From positions 124,001 through 188,000 of the forward strand of contig NZ_JBHUIW010000003.1 in NCBI RefSeq assembly GCF_042682915.1: 64,000 bases of DNA, written 5' to 3'. Numbering within the stretch: position 1 is the first letter of the stretch; the number at the start of each line of letters is the position of its first letter. Of the stretch, positions 49,704 to 57,522 are shown in pieces. This DNA comes from Rhodoplanes azumiensis. Lineage in GTDB: Bacteria; Pseudomonadota; Alphaproteobacteria; Rhizobiales; Xanthobacteraceae. The notes below the pieces were generated by a model. It ran no database searches, had not been told where the DNA came from, and saw only the letters and a program-made list of their open reading frames with translations. The position numbers were made by a program, and so were the translations under genes.

Positions 49704-50999
49704 ATGTCGACTTCGGTCGCGATCGACCAGGCAGCCAGGCCGACGCATCAGCGCCATGTGCTGGCCGGCATCCTGCTGCTCGTCGTCTTCTTCTCTTACA
49801 TCGACCGGGTGAACGTCTCGATCCTGGTCGTCGATCCGGAATTCCTCGACTATTTCGGCATCACCGGGCAGGCCGTCCAGAAGGGCCTGTTGATGACGCT
49901 GTTCCTGATCGCCTACGGCGTCGGCAACGTCGTGCTGGCGCCGATCGGCGACTTTCTGGGGCCCCGCAAGGCCATGGCCTTGTCGGTCGTGATGTGGGGC
50001 GTCTCGTTGATCATCGGCGGCCTGGCACCGACCTTCATGCTGATGCTGTTCTCGCGGGTCATCCTGGGGCTCGGCGAGGGTCTCCACTTCCCGATGCAGA
50101 GCAAATACATCAAGGAGTGGTTCCGGCCGGACGAGCGCGGCAAGGCCAACGCCGTGTGGCAGACCGGCATGGCGATCGCGCCGGCCGTGGCGATGCCGTT
50201 GTTCACGGCGATCATCCATCTCACCGGCTGGCGGTCGAGCTTCTTCATCCTGGCGACGGCCGGCCTCGTCCCGCTGGCGGCGATCTGGTTCTTCACGGCC
50301 GACAGGCCGCGTGACCACAAGCGCATCAACCAGCTCGAGATCGACCATATCGAGGCCGGCCTCGCGGCCGAGCGCGCCAAGGCGGCCGCCGTGCCGGCCG
50401 ACGCGACCGACACGCTGTGGAGCAAGTTCAAGTCCTTCGCCAAGGACTATCAGTTCTGGCTGCTGGTCGTGTACTACGTCGTCCACACCTCGGTGATCTG
50501 GGGCTCGATGACCTGGGTGCCGAGCTATCTGAAGGAGGCGCGCGGCTTCTCCTGGGCCGCCATGGGGGCGCTCGCCGCGCTGCCGTGGATCCTCGGCGTC
50601 GTCACCAAGATCGTCTCCGGCGTCCTGTGCGACATGATGGGGCGGCGCGCGCCCGTCATCCTGTTCGCCATGGTCGGCGTCGGCATCGGCATCTATTTCG
50701 CCGCCAACGCCTCGGACAACATGACGGCGGCGATCTTCCTCGCCTTCGGCGTCGGCTCGATCGGACTCGGCGGGCCGGCGGCCTGGACGCTGATGCAGGA
50801 CATCGTGCCGAGTCGCGGCATCTCGACGGCGGCCGGCATCATGAACGGGCTCGGCAACGGCTTCTCGTCGCTGGCGCCGGTCGCGATCGGCTTCCTGATC
50901 TCGGCGACGGGCTCTTATGCGGGCGGTCTCTATTATCTGGTCGGCTGTGCCGTGGTGGGCGGGATCGCGACGCTGATCCTGACCATCAAGGGACGGTGA
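49704..50999 (+). CDS. MFS transporter, D-galactonate/phthalate (ACS) type
   Basis: This 431-residue, 12-helix carrier opens with FFSYIDRVNVSILVVDPEF, the signature of the anion:cation symporter family (ExuT, DgoT, GudP). It has SRVILGLGEGLHFPMQSKYIKEWFRPDERGKA in the first half in the usual order. It probably imports a sugar acid or related monoanion for the enzyme 124 bases upstream. AGAAGGG precedes the ATG. Confidence 0.9.
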   Translation: MSTSVAIDQAARPTHQRHVLAGILLLVVFFSYIDRVNVSILVVDPEFLDYFGITGQAVQKGLLMTLFLIAYGVGNVVLAPIGDFLGPRKAMALSVVMWGVSLIIGGLAPTFMLMLFSRVILGLGEGLHFPMQSKYIKEWFRPDERGKANAVWQTGMAIAPAVAMPLFTAIIHLTGWRSSFFILATAGLVPLAAIWFFTADRPRDHKRINQLEIDHIEAGLAAERAKAAAVPADATDTLWSKFKSFAKDYQFWLLVVYYVVHTSVIWGSMTWVPSYLKEARGFSWAAMGALAALPWILGVVTKIVSGVLCDMMGRRAPVILFAMVGVGIGIYFAANASDNMTAAIFLAFGVGSIGLGGPAAWTLMQDIVPSRGISTAAGIMNGLGNGFSSLAPVAIGFLISATGSYAGGLYYLVGCAVVGGIATLILTIKGR

Positions 51000-51176
51000 C
51001 CCGGCGACATCGTCCGCGGGACATCGTCGCTCTCGTGGGGCCGGCGGGGCGAACGCCGGCCTCCGGCGGCGATCGGCGGAAGGCACTCCGCCGGGCGGCC
51101 CGGGCTGCGGCCCGGGCCGTTTTCCTCAGGGGGCCGTCTTGCGGCTAGGCCTTGTCGTCAACCTGATCACGGTGGC

Positions 51177-51225
51177 CGTCGTTCCGGGTTCGCCGCTGCG
51201 CGGCGCCCCGGGACGACGGCGAGCG
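51177..51225. repeat. Short palindromic repeat (family B relative)
   Basis: GCCGTCGTTCCGGG and CCCGGGACGACGGC are inverted arms around TTCGCCGCTGCGCGGCG. The element lies between the convergent MFS and YeeE/YedE genes. Confidence 0.6.
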
Positions 51226-51256
51226 GATCCACTCGACAACGGGATCCCCGCGCCGC

Positions 51257-52519
51257 TCACGCGGCGAGCCGGAACAGCGGGCGCAGCTTGGTGCCGACCC
51301 AGTTGCCGGGCAGGGCGGCGACGATCCACAGCCAGCCGTGCAGGCTGCCCGAGGCGATGCCGGACACGTAGGCGCTGATGTTGCAGCCGGTCGCCATGAT
51401 GGCGCCGAAGCCGAGCAGCAGGCCGCCGACGATCGCGGCGAGCACGTGCGGCAGCGGCACCCGCAGCGTCGGGGCGAAGCGGCCGGCCAGCCCGGCGGCG
51501 AGGAGCGCGCCGACGATCAGGCCGACATCCATCACGGTGGTGATGTCGGCCGAGAGCGGCCGCAACAGCGCGTCGGCCCGCGTCGGCTCCTCCCAGAACG
51601 CCCAGAAGGTCGGGTCGTCGAGGCCGAGCCGGTCGACGGCGTGCGAGCCCCACAACGCGAAGGCCTGGGTGATGCCCCACGGCCGGCCGGCGATCAGCAG
51701 GGTGGCGAGCTCGAGCACCGCGATGGCGAGCGCCGCGACGGCGAACGGCCAGGGGCCGCGCAGCAGCGAGGCCGTGTCCGACCGCGATGGACGACGAAGG
51801 ATCGGCTCGACACGGCCGTGCCGCGCCCGCTCCAGCCGCGCCGCGCCCCACCAGACGAGGCCGAGGATCGTGAGCGTGCCGGCGAGCGCCGGCCACAGGC
51901 CGAGCGTCTGCACGGCGCCGATCGGCGGCAGGCTCGGCAGCACGTGCCAGTGCTCCCAGGTGAAGGTGGCGAGCGTCGCGCCGACGACGAAGCTCGCGAG
52001 CGTCACCAGCATGCGGGTCGAGCCACCGCCCGCCGTGTAGAGCGTGCCGGAGGCGCAGCCGCCGCCGAGCTGCATGCCGATGCCGAACAGGAAGGCGCCG
52101 AGCGCCACCTCGAGCCCGGCCGGGAACACGAAGCCGCGCACCGGCTGGCCGAGGACGCCGCCGGCGGCGAGCAACGGATAGAACAGCAGGACCGTGGTGC
52201 CGAGCAGCAGCATCTGGGCCCGCACATGGGCGCTGCGGCGCTCGATGAAGAGCACCCGGAAGCCGTGCGTGAAGCCGAAGGCGGCGTGATAGAGCGCGAC
52301 GCCGAGCAGGGCGCCGACGATCCACAGCGCGGCGAAGCGCCAGCCCGAGGCGCTGGCCAGCCAGGCGGCGCCGAGCGTCAGGACGGTCGCGGCGATCGCC
52401 GTCACGGCCGGCTGGCGGCGGCGTCCGACGATAGCGACGTCGCCGGTCGCGCGCCGTGTCGCGGCGGCGGCGGCGGTGTCGAACGAGGTGTGAATCGAGG
52501 TGTCGGCGATCAGGGTCAT
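51257..52519 (-). CDS. YeeE/YedE family (TsuA-like) sulfur transporter
   Basis: This 420-residue membrane protein has about 12 helices and two pseudo-repeats. The motifs LGGGCASGTL (C155) and ATGCNISAY (C379) carry the cysteines that pass thiosulfate through TsuA by SH-S hydrogen bonding. Thiosulfate or another reduced sulfur species is the likely substrate. It lacks a TusA-like partner gene next to it. The ATG at 52519 is chosen because the 36 upstream codons look non-coding. Confidence 0.9.
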   Translation of the reverse strand: MTLIADTSIHTSFDTAAAAATRRATGDVAIVGRRRQPAVTAIAATVLTLGAAWLASASGWRFAALWIVGALLGVALYHAAFGFTHGFRVLFIERRSAHVRAQMLLLGTTVLLFYPLLAAGGVLGQPVRGFVFPAGLEVALGAFLFGIGMQLGGGCASGTLYTAGGGSTRMLVTLASFVVGATLATFTWEHWHVLPSLPPIGAVQTLGLWPALAGTLTILGLVWWGAARLERARHGRVEPILRRPSRSDTASLLRGPWPFAVAALAIAVLELATLLIAGRPWGITQAFALWGSHAVDRLGLDDPTFWAFWEEPTRADALLRPLSADITTVMDVGLIVGALLAAGLAGRFAPTLRVPLPHVLAAIVGGLLLGFGAIMATGCNISAYVSGIASGSLHGWLWIVAALPGNWVGTKLRPLFRLAA

Positions 52520-53312
52520 GCGGCCGAGTTGGCGGTCGCCGGTCGGGACCGTCAACGGGCGGGGAAAAATAACGAGATGCGTGTTTCGCAGCGGTGATTC
52601 GCGACAAGGCTGTTGTCGTCGCGCCACTCGTCGGGAGAAGACGATTCCCCGGCGGTGCGGCCCGCGGCGGGCGCGGCGGACGGCACTCTCGCGTATCCAC
52701 GGCGGCAGGTTGGCCTACCCGGCTGGACTGTCCGGCGAGTCCGGTTCGGGAAAAGACGACCGGCCCGGCCGCCGAAGAGGCGTTTCAATGATCCAGGTCA
52801 AAGTGGAGTCCGCGCGACGTGCCTAGACGGTCATCCGGGCGCTCCGTTCGTTTCGCGGGCGCGTGCGGCGTGATGCGCTACGGGCGGTCGATGAGAGGTG
52901 TCTCACGGCCGCCCGTTTCACGTTTTGGCGTGAGCCGAACTCGGTCATTCCAGGACGGCGCACTCGGGTCGCGCATCGCGCCGCCCGAGCACAGGCTCCA
53001 CGCCCCGGAATGACGGCGGCGAATCCTGAGCCCGCAACAAAGCCGCCCCCCGGGGGGCGTCGCGACCCGAGCCGAGGGCAGATCATCGCACACGCCGGAC
53101 GTCGATCGACCGGGTGCACGGAGATGCGGGATACACCCGCAACGACTGGCGACCACACGCATTCCTGCGGATCGTCGTTGTTGCGGTGCGGCAGAAGTAA
53201 TTCGGATCTCGGAACTTCTGCCGACCGACGCGATTTGCGGACGGCGGCCGGGCGCCTATCCTTGGGCACGTCCGGCGCCGTGCCGGACGGTGTTCCGTCT
53301 CGAGGATCCCCC
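52520..53312. other. Long gap before the dioxygenase gene, no confident gene
   Basis: These 793 bases lie between the divergent YeeE/YedE and dioxygenase genes. They contain one palindromic repeat (52943-53016) and no frame with protein-like composition. Both promoters must lie here, but none is obvious. Confidence 0.6.
52943..53016. repeat. Degenerate family B repeat
   Basis: CGGTCATTCC and GGAATGACGG are outer arms around CGCGCATCGCGCC and CCCGAGC/GCTC elements. Confidence 0.55.
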
Positions 53313-54260
53313 ATGGACGAGCCGATCTTCGACATCGCCCATCTCGGCCATGTCGAGCTGTTGACCGACAAGCCCGACGAGAGTCTCGACTTCTTCACCC
53401 GCGTGCTCGGCCTCTCGGAGAGCGGCCGCGAGGGCGAGAGCGTCTTCCTGCGCGCCTTCGACGACTACGAGTTCCACACCCTCAAGCTCACCGCGGCGCC
53501 GACCACCGGCATGCGTCACGTCGGCTATCGCGCCGCGAGCCCGCAGGCGCTGGCGCGCCGCGTCGCCGCGATCGAGGCGATGGGCTGCGGCATCGGCTGG
53601 AGCGACGGCGATCTCGGCCACGGTCCGGCCTACCGGTTCCACGATCCCGACGGCCACGTCTTCGAGATCTATTACGAGACGCGGCGCTACGTGCCGCCGC
53701 CGGAGGAGAAGCCGGCGCTCAAGAATCAGGCCCAGCGCGTGCCCAACCGGGTGATCGCCCCGCGCCGGCTCGATCACCTCAATCTGCTGGCGACCGACGT
53801 CGCCGCCATCCGCGACTTCGTGCCGAAGGCGCTCGGCAGTCGCGTCACCGAGCAGATCGTGCTCGACGACGGCACGGTCGGCGGCTGCTGGTTCACGGTC
53901 AACAACAAGTCCTACGACGTCGCCTACACCCGTGACGCCACGGGGGTGCGGGGGCGCTTTCATCACGTCACCTACGCGGTCGACCAGCGCGAGCACATCC
54001 TGCAGGCCGCCGACGTGTTCCTGGAGAACGGCGTCCACATCGAGACCGGGCCGCACAAGCACGCCGTCCAGCAGACCTTCTTCCTCTATGTCTGGGAGCC
54101 GGCCGGCAACCGCGTCGAGCTCGCCAACGCGGGCGCGCGCCTGATCCTGGCGCCCGACTGGCAGACCGTCACCTGGACCCAGACCGAGCGCATGAAGGGC
54201 CAGGCCTGGGGCCTCAAGACGATCGAGAGCTTTCACACCCACGGCACGCCGCCGGCGTGA
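53313..54260 (+). CDS. Catechol 2,3-dioxygenase (extradiol, VOC type I)
   Basis: This 315-residue, two-domain VOC protein has iron ligands at H155 (RRLDHLNLL), H218 (GRFHHVTYAVD) and E269 (GNRVELANAG). The spacing is almost that of metapyrocatechase (153/214/265). It should open a catechol ring next to the hydroxyls in aromatic degradation. The N-terminal domain (IAHLGHVELLTDKPDESLDF) is also intact. GAGGA precedes the ATG. No other ring-cleavage pathway gene is adjacent, so the substrate is open. Confidence 0.9.
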   Translation: MDEPIFDIAHLGHVELLTDKPDESLDFFTRVLGLSESGREGESVFLRAFDDYEFHTLKLTAAPTTGMRHVGYRAASPQALARRVAAIEAMGCGIGWSDGDLGHGPAYRFHDPDGHVFEIYYETRRYVPPPEEKPALKNQAQRVPNRVIAPRRLDHLNLLATDVAAIRDFVPKALGSRVTEQIVLDDGTVGGCWFTVNNKSYDVAYTRDATGVRGRFHHVTYAVDQREHILQAADVFLENGVHIETGPHKHAVQQTFFLYVWEPAGNRVELANAGARLILAPDWQTVTWTQTERMKGQAWGLKTIESFHTHGTPPA

Positions 54261-54307
54261 GGACGGTGCCTCCGCTCACCTCTCACCCCTCGGCGCACGC
54301 GATCGCC

Positions 54308-54489
54308 ACCTCTCCCCGCTTGCGGGGAGAGGTCGACGTTCGCGCGTTCAGCGCGGACGTCGGGTGAGGGGGTCTCTCCCCGATGCAGAGAGCTGGCCCT
54401 GAGACTTGCGATGCAGACACTCGCGGAAGCGCCCCCTCACCCGCCGCGCGGTCCGCGCGTCGACCTCTCCCCGCACGCGGGGAGAGGTG
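54308..54489. repeat. Composite palindromic repeat, family A
   Basis: Two inverted half-units: CCTCTCCCCGCTTGCGGGGA then GTCGACGTTCGCGCG and GTCGGGTGAGGGGG on the left, and CCCCCTCACCCGCCGCGCGG then CCTCTCCCCGCACGCGGGGA on the right. It separates the convergent dioxygenase and ilvD genes. Confidence 0.75.
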
Positions 54490-54517
54490 ACAAGGGGCGT
54501 GGGCGTGAGCGTCGCGC

Positions 54518-56371
54518 TTACGAGCGCCGGACCTGCGTCACGTCGCGCACGGCGCCGCGGGCGGCGCTCGTGGTGAAGGCCGCATAGGCCTGGAGGGCGG
54601 CCGAGACCTTGCGGTCGCGCTTGGCCGGCTGCCACGCCTTGTCGCCCTTCGCCTCCATGGCGGCACGGCGGCGGGCGAGCTCCTCGTCGCTCACGGCGAG
54701 ATGGATCTTGCGGTTCGGGATGTCGATCTCGATCGCGTCGCCGTCCTCGACCAGGCCGATGGCGCCGCCCTCGGCCGCCTCGGGCGAGACGTGGCCGATG
54801 CAGAGGCCCGAGCTGCCGCCCGAGAAGCGCCCGTCGGTGACCAGTGCGCAGACCTTGCCGAGCCCCTTCGACTTCAGATAGCTGGTCGGATACAGCATCT
54901 CCTGCATGCCGGGCCCACCGCGCGGCCCCTCGTAGCGGACGATCACGACGTCGCCCGGCGTCACGGCGCCGCCGAGAATCCCTTCGACCGCCGCGTCCTG
55001 GCTCTCGAACACCTTGGCCTTGCCGGTGAAGGTCAGGATCGAGGCGTCGACGCCCGCCGTCTTCACGATGCAGCCATCGAGCGCGATATTGCCGAACAGC
55101 ACCGCGAGGCCGCCGTCCTTGGAGAAGGCGTGCGCGGCGCTGCGGATCACGCCGGCCTGCCGGTCGAGGTCGAGGGTGTCCCAGCGCCGCTCCTGGCTGA
55201 ACGCGACCTGGGTCGGCACGCCGCCCGGTGCGGCACGGAACAGCGTGTGCACGGTCTCTGAGGTGGTGCGCGCGACGTCCCAGCGGTCGAGCGCCTCGGC
55301 GAGCGACTTGGTATGCACGGTGCCGACCGAGGTGTCGATCAGGCCGGCGCGGTCGAGCTCGCCCAGGATCGCCATCACGCCGCCGGCGCGGTGCACGTCC
55401 TCGACATGCACGTCGGCGACCGAGGGCGCGACCTTGCACAGGCAGGGCACGCGGCGCGACAGCCGGTCGATGTCCTGCATGGTGAACGGCACCTCGCCCT
55501 CCTGGGCGGCGGCGAGCAGGTGCAGCACCGTGTTGGTCGAGCCGCCCATCGCGATGTCGAGCGCCATGGCGTTCTCGAACGCCTTGAAGGTCGCGACGTT
55601 GCGGGGCAGCACGGCGGCGTCGTCCTGCTCGTAATAACGATGGCAGAGGTCGACGATCAGATGCCCGGCCTCGACGAACAGGCGCTCGCGGTCGGCGTGG
55701 GTCGCGAGCAGCGTGCCGTTGCCGGGCAGCGACAGGCCGAGCGCCTCGGTGAGGCAGTTCATCGAGTTGGCCGTGAACATGCCCGAGCACGAGCCGCAGG
55801 TCGGGCAGGCGGAGCGCTCCACCACCTGCACGTCGGCGTCGCTCTGGCGGTCGTCGGCCGCCATGATCATCGCGTCGATCAGATCGACGGCCTTGGTCTT
55901 GCCGCCGAGCACCACCTTGCCGGCCTCCATCGGCCCGCCGGAGACGAACACGGCCGGGATGTTCAGCCGCAGCGCCGCCATCAGCATGCCGGGCGTGATC
56001 TTGTCGCAGTTGGAGATGCACACCATGGCGTCGGCGCAGTGCGCGTTGACCATGTACTCGACGCTGTCGGCGATCAATTCGCGCGACGGCAGGCTGTAGA
56101 GCATGCCATCGTGGCCCATGGCGATGCCGTCGTCGATCGCGATCGTGTCGAACTCCTTGGCGACGCCGCCGGCCTTCTCGATCTCGCGGGCGACGCGCTG
56201 GCCCAGATCCTTCAGGTGGACATGGCCGGGCACGAACTGGGTGAAGGAGTTCACCACCGCGACGATCGGCTTGCCGAAGTCGGCGTCCGTCATGCCGGTC
56301 GCCCGCCACAGGCCGCGGGCGCCTGCCATGTTGCGGCCGTGCGTGGTCGTGCGGGAGCGGTACTGCGGCAT
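54518..56371 (-). CDS. ilvD: Dihydroxy-acid dehydratase
   Basis: This 617-residue enzyme of isoleucine, valine and CoA-precursor synthesis converts 2,3-dihydroxy acids to 2-keto acids. The iron-sulfur cysteines are C122 in ISNCDKITPGM and C189/C192/C195 in ACPTCGSCSGMFTANS. K124 is the probable carbamylated magnesium ligand. Length and N-terminus (RSRTTTHGRNMAGARGLWRATG) are standard. It stands alone, away from other ilv genes, as is common in alphaproteobacteria. Confidence 0.97.
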   Translation of the reverse strand: MPQYRSRTTTHGRNMAGARGLWRATGMTDADFGKPIVAVVNSFTQFVPGHVHLKDLGQRVAREIEKAGGVAKEFDTIAIDDGIAMGHDGMLYSLPSRELIADSVEYMVNAHCADAMVCISNCDKITPGMLMAALRLNIPAVFVSGGPMEAGKVVLGGKTKAVDLIDAMIMAADDRQSDADVQVVERSACPTCGSCSGMFTANSMNCLTEALGLSLPGNGTLLATHADRERLFVEAGHLIVDLCHRYYEQDDAAVLPRNVATFKAFENAMALDIAMGGSTNTVLHLLAAAQEGEVPFTMQDIDRLSRRVPCLCKVAPSVADVHVEDVHRAGGVMAILGELDRAGLIDTSVGTVHTKSLAEALDRWDVARTTSETVHTLFRAAPGGVPTQVAFSQERRWDTLDLDRQAGVIRSAAHAFSKDGGLAVLFGNIALDGCIVKTAGVDASILTFTGKAKVFESQDAAVEGILGGAVTPGDVVIVRYEGPRGGPGMQEMLYPTSYLKSKGLGKVCALVTDGRFSGGSSGLCIGHVSPEAAEGGAIGLVEDGDAIEIDIPNRKIHLAVSDEELARRRAAMEAKGDKAWQPAKRDRKVSAALQAYAAFTTSAARGAVRDVTQVRRS

Positions 56372-56455
56372 GTCGAACCTCGGGCGGTTTGGTGATCTTT
56401 CGGGCCGGCCGGATGCCGGCGGTGCGGACCGTATCGGTTACGGATGATCTCTTCG

Positions 56456-56563
56456 CCGTCATTCCGGGGCGCGGCGAAGCCGCGAACCCGGACTCCAGCG
56501 ACGGTTTCGGAAGTCGTGGCTGGATTCCGGGTCCGGTGCTCCGCACCGTCCCGGAACGACAAC
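56456..56563. repeat. Palindromic repeat, family B
   Basis: GCCGTCATTCCGGGGCGCGG and GTCCCGGAACGACAAC arms with GAACCCGGACTCCAG and its complement. It lies 85 bases upstream of ilvD, in the gap after the methyltransferase gene. Confidence 0.75.
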
Positions 56564-56659
56564 CGAGCGGATCGGCCGGCACCGGATTGGAGGCGTTCTA
56601 GCGCGTCGGCCGGCGGGTGGAAACCCGCTTGCCGCGGCGTAACGGTGTCGCGGGAGCCT

Positions 56660-57337
56660 CTACCAGAGGCCCGGCACGAGGCGCCAGCGCACCTTTGCCT
56701 GGTACTCCGTGTAGCCGGGCAGGTGCGTGGCGAGGAACCGCTCCTCGGCGACGATGCGGGCCATCACGGCCGGCACCATGGCGGCGGCCGGCACGAAGGC
56801 CCACCAGGAGGCGAGGGCCAGCGGGCCGAACAGGAAGAGAAAGAGGGCGCTCGCATACATCGGGTGGCGCACCACCGCGTAGGGGCCGGTCGTCACCACG
56901 GTCTGGCCTTCGCTCACCTGCACGGTGCCGAACGTCCAGGTGTTCTCGCGGAACACCAGAAAGCACAGCGCGTAGCCGGCGACGATGCCGAGATTGCCGA
57001 TCCAGACGAGCGCGGTCGGCATGGTCGACCCGCCGAACCGCCAGTCGAGCCCCGGGACGACCATCAGGCCGATGCCGATCACCGACGCCAAGGCCTGGAT
57101 GATCTTCTGGGTCGGCTGCCGCTCGGCGGCGGCGCCGACCTCCAGCCGCCGCTCCAGGAGCGCCGGGTCGGCGTGGAGCAGCCAGAGCGCGATCACGCCG
57201 GCCGAGCCGAGCGAGGAGACGAGGAACAGCCAGCCCGGCCAGTAGCCGAGCGACCCCGCCGGCACCATCACCAGCAGGGTCATCATCGCGGAGAGGCGCA
57301 GAAAGCCGAAGGCGGTGCGGCGGGCGAGGTCGGTCAT
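56660..57337 (-). CDS. Isoprenylcysteine carboxyl methyltransferase-like membrane protein
   Basis: This 225-residue protein has about five to six membrane helices and the ICMT/PEMT C-terminal motif: TGPYAVVRHPMYASAL, then AEERFLATHLPGYTEY. These bind S-adenosylmethionine at the membrane. Bacterial members methylate diverse lipids or small molecules; the target is unknown. No partner gene is close by. Confidence 0.85.
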   Translation of the reverse strand: MTDLARRTAFGFLRLSAMMTLLVMVPAGSLGYWPGWLFLVSSLGSAGVIALWLLHADPALLERRLEVGAAAERQPTQKIIQALASVIGIGLMVVPGLDWRFGGSTMPTALVWIGNLGIVAGYALCFLVFRENTWTFGTVQVSEGQTVVTTGPYAVVRHPMYASALFLFLFGPLALASWWAFVPAAAMVPAVMARIVAEERFLATHLPGYTEYQAKVRWRLVPGLW

Positions 57338-57481
57338 GCGGGCCGCACCATACGACGGGGCAGGGGGACGGGGAACCTCGGGTGATCACCCGGGGTGAGC
57401 AATCCAGGCGTCTCGGGGAGCGGCCCGGGGCGTGCGCCCGGGGCTCGTCCTGTTCGCCCTGTTCTGGGCGCGGAGCCCGAG

Positions 57482-57505
57482 CCTCTCCCCGCTTGCGGGG
57501 AGAGG
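57482..57505. terminator. Hairpin just after the cyclase gene
   Basis: CCTCTCCCCGC-TT-GCGGGGAGAGG is a perfect 11-bp stem 18 bases past the cyclase stop. It is the core hairpin of family A repeats and lacks a T-run, so it is a possible terminator or mRNA-protecting end. Confidence 0.5.
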
Positions 57506-57522
57506 TGAAAAGTGGCGAGCGC

